Origin: Neckera pumila
Lineage: Eukaryota > Streptophyta > Bryopsida > Hypnales > Neckeraceae
Assembly: GCA_963969595.1 (NCBI GenBank)
Contig: OZ018410.1
Location: 42,017,413-42,081,412 of the forward strand
Reading direction: 5' to 3'
Length of the DNA stretch: 64,000 bases
Each line of letters starts with the position of its first letter. Position 1 is the first letter of the stretch. The notes under the pieces are model-generated. The model saw only the letters and a program-made list of their open reading frames with translations, was not told where the DNA came from and made no database searches. The position numbers and the translations under genes were made by a program. Positions 50,490-63,647 of the stretch are shown here, piece by piece.

Positions 50490-52844
50490 GGGTTAAATTC
50501 ACATCAAAAAATAATCAGATTGTATATTTAGACTCTCCACAACAAAGAACTCTGGATTTAGAGACCAATGCTCCCTTTTTGCATATAGTAGCACTTTTAC
50601 ATGGTAATAACCCTAGGGCCGGAGGAGAATACTACATTAGAGGTAATACTGAGAGGTTATTGCTTTAAAGAGGGGCTGTGGCATTAATGACATTTGAAGA
50701 TTTTTTTCATGGTCAACAATTTTATGGCGCTCTTGGATTAAAGTCACGTTCACAAGAGTGACATCGATCTTGATTCCAAATTCAATTAAAATTCCTTTTT
50801 TTTACTGATTTTGTACATCTTCAATGTGTCCAAGTTGGAACCTAAGGAATAATGTCATTTTAGAGAGGTTACTGACTTACATAAGTTCACATTATAGAAG
50901 TTCTACTGCAGTTTGTTTTTGACAATTTTGGTAAATTTTTGCTAATAGTTACAATCTTCAGATGCACTATCTGATCTCGATGGAACTTTGTAGGGAGGGG
51001 TGCAAACTGAAGCGTCGTCAATATCCTCCTCAAGCTGCTGCGTTGAATCGTGTGATGATAGAAGGATTTCAAACTTCAAACGCATTTTTGTGGACAAACT
51101 CACAATGAAACGGTGAATGATTTCTACGCCATGGATGTCCGACCACCTCCTGTGCTTAATAAATTAGTCGTTAATTTCCAATTATACATTTTTCCCTACA
51201 TTTTTTTAATCGTTTTCTACAGTAGCTACGCAAGCTCAGGTGTCGCCTGCTTGCTCAGTGTGAAGATCGACATCACGTTCGATCTTCAATTCAACCCAAG
51301 GGCACGAGTACGCTTGCATCACGAAAGAGCTGCTGCCCATTTCAGGTGATCGATCCCAAGTGTGGCAGGGAGCTAGCCGATCGAGTCCGGGTACCTCGAG
51401 AATTACTAGAGGTGAGCATTGATGGCAGTTTGTGCAGCTCGCCTGCTACACCTGCCTCCCTGCTTGCCTGGAGGTTCCCAACCACGCCTTCAATGGCAGG
51501 TGTACTACTCATTTGAACGCAATACTTGAGTGGGGGTAGGAAGAGGGTCTGCTACTCTGCTTTGGCTGGCGCTCCGTTGGTGTACTGCAGGTTCACATGC
51601 CTGCAATTAAGGCACGGCAGTGATGATGCATGTAGCGGGTGGCATGATGGAATGGGAACCAACTCCATCAATTATCTGATTAATCAAACCTAATGAATTC
51701 ATTAACATGACCGGTACACATTCAAACGTCAGTCTTGGATCAACATGTGCAGGCTAATTCAGTTTCTGAATTAACCGTCAGCGTAACTCACGCTTAATAA
51801 TCAATGCACTTAATGGTAGTTTCCACAGGCTGAGCAGGACGATGACTGCATGTGCAGAGGAGACTACGGAGTGTTACGTTACTGTCACCGCAATCCATAA
51901 CAATCGGTACGTTAATACCAGCAGCTGATTACTGTACTGACTGCATACAAATTGCAGAGCTAAGAAAGTAGCGATGTCTAATTCGATCATTTGCAGGTGT
52001 TAGCAATTTCAGTATCTAATGCTACCAGAAATCCGTACCATGTACCCAACCAACATGGCTACCTGGAATTGCCCACTGAAGTGATGAGGGGTTCCACTGA
52101 AACTCTCCCTAGCTGGACGATGCAGGACATGATTTTCTACAAGTATGCATCATTGAAAGGCGTTCATACAGTGAAGGGAGTGAGGGTGTATGAATCAGAA
52201 AGTCAGAGAACTGCAAATTAGGTTGAATTTGGATACTGATCACATATCCTTCGATGAATCATAAAAAATAGTAAATAGTACAAACCACAAGTCCTGTTCT
52301 GATGTTGTAGGCAGTGGATGAGTGTGCTACAGCTAAATAGTTGATCTATAACTCAGTCTCGGATCTCCGAAGTGGATAAGCATGAAGTTACTAAGCTGGT
52401 GATTGATGTGAATGATCGATCATCCACCGTCGTCGTAATAATTCAGTAACAATTCAGTCACAATTCATGGTCGACCTAAAAGCAGTCAGTGTCGTTATAC
52501 CGCCGCAGTAGAGCAACTTCCAAGTTCTAAAGTAATTAAATCCACCCTAAAAATACTAGAGATCCAATGTATCGAAAATATCTGAAGTAACGATCTGAAA
52601 TCCACCTCTGCTGCAGAATAACGATCAAACTCCACTTCATAATGGAACTGCACATTCGGACTCTAGCTCTCTCCATTTCACCATCAAAGTTGACTTCGAT
52701 CTTTTGCAGCCCCGCCATACCAATCCATGTAAAAATGATCTTTCTAAATAGCTATCTTCCCAGATCTCCAATGCTGCACTAAACCATTCATAAGTTTCCA
52801 AATCCGTAACAAAGGACCGGAGCTTTTCCCTGACTCATCTTAAC
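50490..52844. other. Intergenic, downstream of the GPAT gene
   Basis: From about 50990 the composition becomes gene-like (many CG-containing words), but only short ORFs are present (51113-51349 plus; 51991-52221 plus). I see no family motif. Part of it may be the 3' UTR of the GPAT gene or an unrecognised non-coding transcript. Confidence 0.4.
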
Positions 52845-52916
52845 ATGAGGAAAAGCTTCGGTCCTCCGCCACTCACCCTGCAAAAAAAACAGAAACTACA
52901 CAGAGCCCTGGAGTCG

Positions 52917-54539
52917 TCACTGCAACCCGAACAAAATCCGTCCGGCTCTCTGCCGCAGGTCCTGATGATCCGGCACGATCCCATCGTTCCCTGCCAACAC
53001 ATTGTATTTATCCTTGCGCGTCAAGTTCGTGCACTTGAACCCCAAGGAATTCGCAAGCACGCGTTGAATATAGTTCGCCACTTCGTGACTCGTCTTCCCA
53101 CCATTGCAAGTCAGCTGCGGTGGAAGCTGGTCGAGAAACGTCACCTCGTATTTCGGACACGGGTTCATGAAGAAGAAGAAGGGGTCCATGCTTTTCCACC
53201 CCCTCGCACTAGTCCCATGGAACATGGTGATCTTGATGTTCATCGTCACGGGCACAATCTGATCCGTCAGCTCAGCAAACAAGGAGCTGAAACGAAGCAA
53301 GAAGGGCTCCCTGCAAGTGGTGCCTTCAGGGCACACCACGAGGTCGCCTTCCTTAAGTAACCCGGCCATGGTGTTTGCGTCTCTGTCCCTACAGCGAGTG
53401 AGACGCACTGTGCGAATGGGAGCCAGAACCTCAGACAACCGACTGATGCTGTACGTCACAGCCGTGACCTTGCGACGCACTGCGATGCAAAGGAAAATGG
53501 GGTCGAGTAACGTACGGTGGGAGCAGACAAAGAGAACGCCGCGCTTCTTGTTGCGCACTGGGCATGTTGGAGGGATGCCGCGGACACGAACCGTCACTCC
53601 TAACATAGCTTCCAACGGTAACGCCCACCACATAGGGAGCATGATCCCAATGGACATGCGAAACACAGCAAGAATGAAGCCGATGGGACACCAGAGCATG
53701 ACAATCAGCGACATGAGCGGCGTTGGGCGACACACCAGGCGGCCATCGTGGAAGATAAGCGGCTTCAAATACTCGTGCTTGGGAACGGCTTCGACTTCCT
53801 TGTAGCTCGCCACAATGTAGGCTTCTTTACAAAGATCCATAAACGGGAAGTCACTCTGGCGGTCCCCCAGTCCCACGTCCGGTTGATCACGTCCGAAATA
53901 CTTTTTCACCGCGCGCTCTTTGTTAGGCCCAACTAACACCCCCGGCCCAGTCACGAACCCGGTTGCGTACCCGCCTCTTGTGACTTGAAGCTCCGTCCCC
54001 ATGACCGCTTCCACATCCAAATACTCCTTAAGGAAAGGCTCCACCATGATCCTAGGATTCGCAGTCACCACGTAACGCTTCCCACAGGAGATGAACACTT
54101 TGTAGCTCACGCTGTGCATATCCTCGAGGTAGAACTTGGGTAAGACGCCACGGGCAACGGACTCGATCACTGAAGCTTTCAACCCCGCGAGCGAGACAAA
54201 GATGAGCATCTTGATGCCTGCTGCTTCCGAAACGAAGTTGTAAACCAGCCAAATGAGAGGGGAGATGAGTAATAGAATGATAGACCGTAAAGGACTGCCG
54301 GCTTCGAAAGCCACGAGCATGAAGTAAGGAAAGGAGCTGCGTGACCGGATGAGCGTCCCGTCCAAGTCAGAAACAATGCTGGAGGTTTGCCGACCTTCGA
54401 CACGACATGTCTCGACTTCTGGAAAGCTCTCACTGCAGAAGAAGGAAGCGCTGTCAACTGCACCCGGCTCCAACGCCTTCTCCATGGCGTTCTTGGGGTT
54501 CCAGAAACACGATGCCCAAGTTTGGAAGCCTGTCACCAC
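52917..54539 (-). CDS. sn-2 glycerol-3-phosphate acyltransferase, GPAT4/6/8 type
   Basis: Transfers an acyl group from acyl-CoA (in this family usually omega-oxidised) to the sn-2 position of glycerol-3-phosphate, then removes the phosphate, supplying 2-monoacylglycerol for cutin at the ER. The 540-residue single exon holds an N-terminal HAD phosphatase-like domain with DLDGT (58-62) and GDRQSD (225-230), both catalytic motifs intact. Membrane segments fall near residues 85-120 and 275-305. The acyltransferase blocks follow: SHRTLLDP (340-347, His and Asp present), RLTRCRDRD (379-387), [10 protein letters not shown] (403-412) and IVPVT (428-432). The C-terminal [13 protein letters not shown] is shared with angiosperm GPAT6. 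Family members are usually about 500 residues; here the N-terminus is longer, and an alternative Met lies at residue 19. Intact motifs argue for the bifunctional GPAT4/6/8 group. No intron. Confidence 0.93.
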   Translation of the reverse strand: MVTGFQTWASCFWNPKNAMEKALEPGAVDSASFFCSESFPEVETCRVEGRQTSSIVSDLDGTLIRSRSSFPYFMLVAFEAGSPLRSIILLLISPLIWLVYNFVSEAAGIKMLIFVSLAGLKASVIESVARGVLPKFYLEDMHSVSYKVFISCGKRYVVTANPRIMVEPFLKEYLDVEAVMGTELQVTRGGYATGFVTGPGVLVGPNKERAVKKYFGRDQPDVGLGDRQSDFPFMDLCKEAYIVASYKEVEAVPKHEYLKPLIFHDGRLVCRPTPLMSLIVMLWCPIGFILAVFRMSIGIMLPMWWALPLEAMLGVTVRVRGIPPTCPVRNKKRGVLFVCSHRTLLDPIFLCIAVRRKVTAVTYSISRLSEVLAPIRTVRLTRCRDRDANTMAGLLKEGDLVVCPEGTTCREPFLLRFSSLFAELTDQIVPVTMNIKITMFHGTSARGWKSMDPFFFFMNPCPKYEVTFLDQLPPQLTCNGGKTSHEVANYIQRVLANSLGFKCTNLTRKDKYNVLAGNDGIVPDHQDLRQRAGRILFGLQ

Positions 54540-54619
54540 AAAACGAACTGCGGAGAAGTCCTCCAGCTTGATAAACGGAACGCCACCACCCCAGTATATC
54601 GATATCCACCCACCCAGCG

Positions 54620-54645
54620 AGCTAGCTATATATTTGTATATACAC
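54620..54645 (-). promoter_or_regulatory. Possible TATA region of the GPAT gene
   Basis: The minus strand reads tgtatatacaaatatatagc about 85-105 bp upstream of the GPAT ATG. Position and composition fit a TATA box with a short leader. The surrounding tatata text makes chance matches likely. Confidence 0.3.
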
Positions 54646-54659
54646 GCATCAGCTTGCTA

Positions 54660-56250
54660 GCTCGCTAGCTCTTCAACATGGTATGATCAATTCTGCAAGC
54701 TTCCATACATACTGTATATCCAGACCACAACAATAATGCATGCGCGCAATTCTCTCAGTCCCATGTATATATCGACAGACTATCTACAGACTTCGCATAT
54801 ATTGTTGACGTGACAGAGCTCGCTGGCCGGTTCTCCACTAGAAGCTATGTTAGCTTGCAAAATGGGGCGTCATCTTGGTGATGGCTTACACTAGAAACAG
54901 TTTGAGTTTGTTGGAGATGGGAGGTTGGTTACTGTACCTAGAAAATGGGACTGTTCAGAAGTTTGGACGAGGTGGTGTGAGGCTGGGATGAAGCATATAT
55001 GAATGAACTTGGTGAGTTCGGGAATGTGGAAAGTTCTGTGCGTGGGCGGTGTGGGAAGTTTGCTGGTGGCTTACTAGCTGGGGTGGGGAGGTTTGCGGTG
55101 CGGCCTCAGCTGGTCAGGGTGTGGGGGTGGCATTGAAGGGGGTGGATATTAGCGTTAATGGTCGCTGGTGCTGGTCTTAATTTTCGCAGCGGTTGCTCAT
55201 GGGAATTCAAGAGGTCGTCATGGTTCCGTGTTGCTTGACTTGTTATTACTGACTGCAGCAGTGCAGCCTCGCTGGAGGGAGTTTCTAGAGTCTCAGTTGG
55301 CAGGGAAGGACGCGGAGAACTGATGGATGATGAATGAAATTCATGGGAAGCTGTACTGTGGTACAATGAAGGAGGAATGCACTTATTCATCCTGGAATTT
55401 GATGATTTTTGGTTGACTATCTTGGTGATAAGGTTGTGATCTTCTAGGGTTAAGGTAAGGTAGAACAACCCATCATGAGCAGAATTAGGAGTTTGTCCTC
55501 ATGGCATTGCTATTTTTTTTTTTAAATTCCCATGTAAAGACAAGTGTGAGAAATAACGAGAGCAATTGAAATTACTTCTGTTTTTTTGGCAAAGTATGAA
55601 TTTGTTATGAATTTTTGAAGTGTGTTGTTTGTCATGGCCCCAAAGAATCTCTAGACTACCCCAAATCCAATAAAAAATGTATCCATTTAAAGGTAATCTT
55701 ACTCACCTAAAGAGGTCACAATATTTCTAACATGGCCACAACATGAAGGCCTCAAAAAGTCACTTCTAGTTGTGAATTTACATTCAAAAGATAAAAGTTT
55801 TTATTGTAGTCACTAATCATTCCATTGTTGTCGCCTAAAACAATGATTGTGGTCCAAATCTCATTTATTGCAAAAAACTTATAACGGATCATTCTCTAGG
55901 TGTGAGTTTGTGATTTCAATGGCTACAAGACTGCTTAAAATGTGCAACCTTCATATGTGGGAGCCTTGGATTGATTTTAGATACATTTATTTTTAGTATT
56001 TTGAAATTTGTAGGTTACTAATTTTAATCATAGAAAGTTCAAAATGTATATTTAATCCTACAGTCTCAAGGCCCTTTTTCCACCAAGAAACAATCAAAAC
56101 TACCATTTCTATTGTAAAGAGCAATTAATTTTAGAACTATATTTTTTTACATATTTAACTATAGGATCTTGCACTAGACTAATATAAGAATGTGTGTCAG
56201 AAATTTTCATAGACTATGACCACGTAGATTGCAAAATATTTGCTTCTAAT
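54660..56250. other. GPAT upstream region and non-coding DNA
   Basis: A GC-moderate region to about 55480 contains an open minus-strand stretch (55468-55106, 120 codons, Ser/Pro/Thr-rich) with no motif; it could be an upstream leader ORF or chance. Beyond 55500 it is AT-rich with no gene seen. Text near 56050-56240 resembles a family A interior. Confidence 0.35.
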
Positions 56251-57260
56251 TCCTAAAGGACCAACATGCGTTTTTTGGCATTATAGAAATTTTGGGCAGG
56301 CACTTGTGACTAGAGGTTTAAATATTTTGGGCTGAAATATTAACCCCTCACCACCCAAGGGGCCCAATTTTGTCTCCTTTCTAGTGTGTTTTCTAATACC
56401 CTGGGTGGTGAAGGTTAATAGAACTTGGGAAGGAGGAATATCTTTCATGTGCATTAAATTTCATGATATCTGGAAATACAAGTCAAAAATTATGGCCTAC
56501 AATGTTACTTTTTTCACTGGGCGGGCAGTTTGGGCAAATCTGAAAAAAAAAAAATTCAGAAATAAAAATTTGAAGCTGGTTTTCTACAATTATATACATG
56601 TGGAAAGGTTTGAATCATTCCATTCCAATCATTGAGTAAAAAGTTATGAGGGTTTTTAGTTTGCGGGCACTTATAGATTTTCTACTATAAAAAAAACTTT
56701 GTAATCGTTTATTTGACTCAGTTTTCAATATTTTTGGAAAAAAATAAAATCCTAGGATGTAGATTGATTATTACAACATTTCAACCATTGGGATTGGCAC
56801 TTTTTTAATTCATAAATAAATTCTTAACAATTTGGTATTTTGAATCATTATCTAGTTCTTTCTACTTACTTTTTTTTTCCTATATGTTGTACAATTTTAA
56901 ATGATGCAAAAAACTTCAAGCATATTGCCAACTTGTTTAGGAAATTGAATTCAAAGAAGCACCACCATTTTGGGACATTTTTTCATTGAAAAATGAGCTT
57001 GTGAAGTGCAGCTGCCCAGTTTTTCGCAGGATTGAAAAAATGTGTTTTGGAAACTTTGAATGCTTATATCTTTTGATCTTCACGATGGAATTTTTTGAAA
57101 TTTTTACCACATGTTGTTAATACATCATACTACGTGTGTCAAAAATCCTACGGTTACATGTGTCAAAAATTGTTTTTTCCAAAAATTTGGTAGTTGTATT
57201 AGAAATGGCAGTTTTGGAGCGTTTTTGGTGACTACATAGACACCGAACTTTAGGGGTTAA
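56251..57260 (+). mobile_element. TTAA element (family A') with nested insertion
   Basis: The left end has decayed to ctaatTCCTAAAGGACCAACATGC; the right end is ACTTTAGGGG followed by TTAA (57257-57260). Full-length similarity to 48136-49066 is clear, for example gcgggca near 56663 and gcttatatctttt near 57061. It is longer because of the 71-bp insertion at 56344-56414 and a duplicated tacgtgtgtcaaaaatccta near 57132. Confidence 0.75.
56340..56418. mobile_element. 71-bp nested TTAA element (micro-MITE)
   Basis: TTAA (56340-56343), a 71-bp insert, then TTAA (56415-56418). The insert starts CCCCTCACCACCCAAGGGG and ends CCCTGGGTGGTGAAGG, an inverted terminus of about 16 bp. The related element at 48136 has a single TTAA at the corresponding point, so the insertion duplicated a TTAA target. 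Confidence 0.85.
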
Positions 57261-58310
57261 AATGAAGAAAATAGGGGGTGTATCTTGTGGGACTACTATA
57301 GATTATAAGACTTTGAATCTTTTTAGTTCAAAACCTTTGCATTACCAATTTTGAATTAAAAAAAATGAGGTTGAAGAATTGAGTTGAATGTCTAAGGAAA
57401 AACAACTTTAAAATTTAAAATAAATAAAATCAAGGTATGCATGTAAGACTTTTTTAAATCTTGAACTTTTTTTTCATATTTATTAAAATAATTTTCTACT
57501 TTTCAACAATCCTTAATTGAATGTCAAGTTTACCCGAGACATTAACACTTAGAAATGGGATAAATTTACCATTTATTAAATTTTTGAATATGCTCAAAGC
57601 AAGAATTTTTGATGAAAGCTTCACAATACTTCCATCTTTTGAAAGAATGTAGAAGTGTTTGTAAGTTAGGCTCCATAGGGACAATGTGCGAGTTGTCACA
57701 CTTAGGCCATCCAACAATATGGCCCATTAACATGTAGCACACTACAGGTAGCTAAGCAAAGAAAAATATGAACTAGCATAGCAAAAAAGTGTTGTTTGCA
57801 TCATTGATTGGCAACATCATTGATTGGCAGTCATCTCATGAATGTTTTGTTCATTGCTTCACCAAAAGACGGCCTTATTTTAGGTACACTATTTGCTTCT
57901 AATAATTTTTAGGAGATACCAATGGGTGCAACTCAAATTAATTCATTTGCCACTATGAAGGAAAGAAAATTAATCAATGGATGGATTTAACTTCATAATA
58001 GTCAACATTGATGAAAAAAAAATCAATTCATATAAAAACGTGAATTTATTCATTCAAATTAGAGAAGACTTAAATTCATTATTTTTATCACCTATCTATT
58101 AGGTCAAATTCATAATTCTATTCTATTCTAATTTTTCATTGTAGTCTTGCTTTTGGAAATACTTGGTAGCATAATAATTATAATCATATTGTTACCTTGT
58201 AAGGAAGTGTCTCTATAATGGACAATTGATAGATTTATTTTTCTCTTACAAAGGTTGACAATGTCTATTGTGTATTTTAAACAATATGTTGCAACCAAAG
58301 TTTGAAGGTA

Positions 58311-59252
58311 TTATCTACTAAAGTTCCAAGGCATCTTTCTGTCAAAAACGACTCAAAACTGCCAGTTCTACTGCATTCATCTAAGAAAAGAGAAAAAATA
58401 ATTTCTTTTTAGAAATCTAGCTGTAAGATCTTGTATTTAATTTATCTCAAATCATGTAGTAAAATTTCTTAAAGTTTGACCGTACAAATGAGAAGATATA
58501 GCATTCAAAGTTGGAAAATTTTGATTTTTGAACATTGACTTGTAATTTTAGATAACTTTGACCGCCATTTGTAAATAAAAATTGTACTATAGACTTTGAA
58601 TTTAATGTTTAATAATTTTTATTACATTGAATTATATAACATCCAATTATTCAATTATTCAACATAACAAAATTCCAAAAAAATACACTTGACTTTCATT
58701 CTTTAAAAAATTGGTAAGTAGAAATAGGTCCAAAATTGAAAGAAAAACTAAATCATCAATAGCTCTAAGATGGGATTAAAATACTATAATTCCAATGGTA
58801 AGATTGTTTTAGAAAGAAAACTTAGCCTTGTCAAACAATTTATTTTGAAAAATTGTGAAAAGTGCATTCAGAAATGAGTTCTATAAGTTATTTTTTCAAG
58901 AAGATGCTCTAATTGCCTGAATAATAAGATTGTCCAACTTTTTCACATAACAAATCTAAATGGAATGAATCAAAGCTTCCCATATAGATTAAAATACAAT
59001 ATATGAGAAAATTATTTTTAAAAATACTTTGTGTGAGAAGATTTTTGCCCGCCGCACTGAAAGAAAGGATCTTTTGTGCCATAACTTTTGCTCCTAGGCA
59101 CTGATTTAAATAAAAATGATATTCTCTTAAAGCTAATGTGTTTCTCTATCTTCACAAAATGTTTCAAAAAATAATGATGAATATTGAAGCCGTATTAGCC
59201 TACCCGAAATCCATTTTGTCCCCTAAGGGGACAATGGGACTTTAGGAGTTAA
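58311..59252 (+). mobile_element. TTAA-type element (family A), aged copy
   Basis: The left end reads TTAT then CTACTAAAGTTCCAAGGCAT; the right end reads GTCCCCTAAGGGGACAATGG, then gactttaggag and TTAA (59249-59252). Interior order matches the copy at 49576 (tctattgc-type left segment, aagatgct, ataacttttgctcctaggca), with more substitutions. Confidence 0.65.
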
Positions 59253-62200
59253 GGATTTTTTCATTAATTGGGATAATTTTCTTTAAATAAAAATTTCAAT
59301 CTTATAATACCATTGAATTTTATGGGTACTAGTATATAAATACTAGTATAGACTAGATCTAGCTTCTTTTTTTGAAACACCACTTAGCAATATCTTTCTT
59401 TGAATCTTATTTTTTCTTCCTTCAAGTTTTTAAACCCTTCTTTCAACAAAGAATTGCAAAGAAAATACTCAATATAGAATTTCACATATTTTGAAGCTTA
59501 TTGTATATTTCATTATAGGCAATGACTTGAATAATTCTGACGACTTTGCAAATTAAAAATGCATAAACAAAAAATTAGGCTAACCATCAAATATCTCTAT
59601 ATGCAATAGAATTTCATTGATTTCAAATTAATAATGATAATGTTCTCAAAATAACAATGATGATGGTCTCAAATAATAATGATAATTCATCAATCGTTGC
59701 CCAAAATTGTGATATGATCCTAAGAAAATCTTATAATACTTAAGGAAATTTGCAATATTGATAAATGACCTATGTTTCCCATGTTACTATAGAATGTGAA
59801 TGATCACTTTCTTCTAGCTTGACTAAAAAGCATTGATCACTTTCTAAAATCAATTGGAATTATTCATTCCAAAACAACTCAATTGTCATTTGTTCAAACA
59901 TCATAATTTAGCCTATTAAATTATATGTAAATTTTAATCTTATATTTTTATTACAAAAGACTATGTTGTTTATCAATAGAATTTTTTTCTGTTCATTTTG
60001 GTTAAATTGTCACTGTTATCATTTTTTTAGAAAATAATATACTCATAAATTAATAAGTATGACAAAACAATCTAATTATTTTGAAATTTCTTGAGTAATA
60101 ATGAAAAATCGTGTGGAAGTTTTCAAGTACTTACTATTTATTTTTACATTCAAGATATCCTTAGTGAATGGTGAAGATCATCAGGTCAAATTAACACTAT
60201 ATAGATAATTTAGACTATGTATAATTGATTGATAAAATTTTGATAATTTTGATATGTGAATAAATGTTTTTCAATGATTTATAATTTTTATAAAATACTT
60301 TTTTTTTATAGTTTTCATATGTATGCAACTGAAGGTACATTATAGTGTAGAACATCATAGTCAAAGTCAAGTTACCATGTCATTTTGAAATTAGAAAAGT
60401 AACACTCTATGCTTACAAACCAAACTTCAAATTGCAATAAAATCTTGGAATTTTGAAAATTTTGAAAATTTCAAATTATAGTAGAACCTAACTTTATAAG
60501 CTTAATTAAATTATTTAGGCTCAAATTTTTAAGAAATCACTTTTATAGATAAAACTCACATTCAATGTAAAGGGCTAAAAATTGCCAAAATATACTATAT
60601 GGTGATCTATGGATTTATTACCTTCTCATGTAGAAGAGTAAAAAAATACTACATTGAAGGAATATCTAACACCACTCACTAAGAACGTGTTTATGTAGTT
60701 TCCAAAACAAATTTTGAAATTGTTTTTTCAATGTACAAACCTTCTTTAAATCTTTCAAAGGATACATAATGCTCTCTCATTAGATTAAGGATATAGGTAT
60801 CAAGAACTTAGGGCCGATTCTTATAATGTCCCATGTTTTAAGTCCTATTAAATTCTTAGAGTCTGATTAGCCAAGAGATGAAAATTGGGACTTGAGGCTT
60901 CACATTTTGTCCCAAGGGCCAAGGTCTAGTGCATTAAAAAATGCCTAAATGGCAATATTTTTTGGAGGTTTTGGCACCAAAGAAGTGGGACTTGGAAGCC
61001 AAATTGGATTTTACAAATGTAGAGATTCAATTTGAGCTCTAAGTTCCACCAATTTATTTGCATACAATATTCAATATCTAGAAAGATGTAGGCCATTAGA
61101 TTGAAATGACCATTCATTTGCTTTCAACTTTAGCTTTGTTTATATCTATTTTGTGAAATTATAAGTGAAGCTTTTTAGGCGACCAATAATTTCATTTTTT
61201 ATAATGAACATGAATTCATTAAGCATGTATGTAACAAATCAATAGATCTTTTCTTTTTTTTCTCTTGTAGCATTGATTTTGTGCACTACAAGGTGTTTTC
61301 AACAGGATGGCAAAAAATCCCTTAGAAGTGGATTGGTCGGAAGTGCCTATGCACCCCAGGTGCCTTCCAAGCAATGAACACCTTGACAATTTACCATTTT
61401 AGAAACATAGCTCTAAATACACCCCTCTAATATGAATGTAATCCCAAATTCATGTGGACCCCTAAAACTTATTCAAATTCTCAATTAGGGCACCTGAAAT
61501 GGGTGAAATTGAACCTAAAAAGGAATTGCAGTATATAATATTTATACAAAAATATCCATTCAAGCATGCATTGACCCATTTAATTGCATTCTTTCTAAGA
61601 TTCCATAGTTCTAACTTAATTTGTTCATCTAATTCTTTCAAGCAATCAATCTCCTAATTGTATTCCAAAATCTCATTGAAATTCACAATTATTGGCCCAA
61701 AATGGGTGAATTTGAGCCATTAAAATGAATTACAACACATCTTATTCACCCTAAGCATCCAAATTTCCACATGCATTGACTCTAACCTTGCTCACATCCT
61801 ACTTGAAGTTTTCCCTCACTAATGATTTTTCTTTATGCAAGTGAGGAGCCTAGGGATGTGTGGAGGCACTTAGTGTCATAAGAGATGGTATTAGTGTTCC
61901 AATCACTATTCATAACTCCACAACCATGCAAAAATATATATGTCATATATAACAAAATTATTTTCAAAGGATGGTACTTATGATCTATTAAGACATTTTT
62001 AGCAATGAAGTATTTTGTGTCTAATTTCTTCCTCATCTTACTTATCTATTTGGATTGGTCACTTCTACTTGAACTTTAAACCACCAAATAGGATTCTAAA
62101 TACATTTTTTGGAGGGAAATTTTAGGGGCAGTGCTTCTACGTGATGCCAATCCTTTCAAAAACTACACTCTAATTTTTTCACATCAAGAGACTCATATAA

Positions 62201-62300
62201 GCCACTTAGATCACTCCATTATACTTGGAAATTTCAAATTCATTAAACTTAAAGTTCAGTCGGACTCTCTAATGTAGAAAAGTCTACATTTTTTCACAAG
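59253..62300. other. AT-rich non-coding stretch with a diverged duplication
   Basis: No gene was seen. Text around 61440-61600 (aaatgggtgaaattgaacc, then catgcattgaccc) recurs at about 61640-61800 (aaatgggtgaatttgagcc, then catgcattgactc), a diverged tandem pair with a period of about 205 bp. A solitary element end (ctttaggggTTAA) lies at 62327-62339. Confidence 0.45.
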
Positions 62301-62649
62301 TTTTGCCAATACAATGCGCCTCAAGTCTTTAGGGGTTAAAAAGTGGACAAAAATAAATATATATAAGAAAAGGGAGCAAACCATTGCTTCTATTCCTCAC
62401 ACCTATCACAAACATTTAAGACCTTCGAGATACCTTGATAATCCTTTAGTATCTTGTAGAACCTTCCATAGTCTTTTGGAAACTTTTATAGTGGCTTCTA
62501 TAAAGCTTAGTGTTTTGCTACCTTTGCAAGGTCAACTACAAGGAGGACATTTAAATACAAGCTCCAAGCTTGAGCTACAATATAGTTCAAGAACTCCTCC
62601 AGTGTGGCTCAATGTAAAATTCCCCTTCAAGGTTGAGTTTCACTTGTAA

Positions 62650-63640
62650 CGGTGATGAAAAAAGGATGATTTCGAGGGTCACCCCTGCGTCCTTTAAGGG
62701 TCAAGGGTTAAGCACAAATCAGAAGTTGGTTCGAACATTTGACTGAAATGATGGACAGGTGGTTGAAAGAACAGAAGGCACTGCAGGTTCTCGGAATCAA
62801 ATCCGTAGCGCATCCAGATCTGTAATTTAAGACATTTGGGCTTGCAATACAGCACAGGCATGCGAAGCACCTGTTCAATACTTGGAAATATAATTTTTTG
62901 CTGTGGGAGGCTTGCATTTGAAAAACAGGGAAATTGGACAAGGTTTGCTCAAGCTCAGTCTGAGAGAGTTTGTGGTATTGAATGAGAAGTGTATTTCAAG
63001 TAAAGCTAGTAAAACTACAAAGAATAACCGATTAAAATGATAAAGTTAGGACACTGGCAGGTTTGGCTGAAAATCTCCCCAGGCCCAGCTTGGAACAATG
63101 GTTGAAGAATTCATTCTATGATCGGATGCATTCTCTGTGAACCAAGACAGTTCCCGTACAAAAGCATGTTTGCGACTTTCTGGTGTTTTACATCAACATA
63201 ACACTAACGCAGCTATTTCTGCTAACACTGATCAAACACTTCATAATCAAGAGCTTCACTACCGCCATGACGAGGTGAAGACTTTAAATGACTCCCAGTT
63301 CCCTAAAACGGTCAGGCATAAAACAGCACGAGACCTGTCAAGTTTGAAACACGTAAAACAAACAAGTAGCATTCAGAAGCTTTCAGTAACTCAGAAACTT
63401 CCGTCAAAGCTTCACTCACTCGGCTCCTATAAAAATATTGAAAGAATTACATGATACAGATGGTTGACCCCAAAACTTCTTGAGAGTCTCACGTGGTGGT
63501 CAGAGCTAAAGAAGGCAATTTCAGAATAGCGTTCCAAAAATCTACAAAGGGGTTCATACTATGAGGAAAGAAGTATCAGGTCGTGCCCAAATAGGTGACA
63601 AATCGGGAAATCGCAGAGCAGGCTCTGACACCCCGTAAAT
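62650..63640. other. Gene-like composition downstream of the Twinkle fragment
   Basis: The composition rises here. A plus-strand ORF (63137-63454, 105 codons) has no recognisable motif. The stretch may be the 3' UTR of the minus-strand Twinkle gene or a small unknown gene. Confidence 0.3.
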
Positions 63641-63647
63641 GAAAGAC

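Noticed and set aside
52845..53805. Plus-strand ORFs of 171 and 162 codons
   Set aside because: They lie antisense to the strongly supported GPAT gene and show no family motif, so they are shadows of its codon usage.
55106..55468. 120-codon minus-strand ORF upstream of GPAT
   Set aside because: Ser/Pro/Thr-rich without domain, start context or homology that I recognise; kept only as a remark in the stretch entry.
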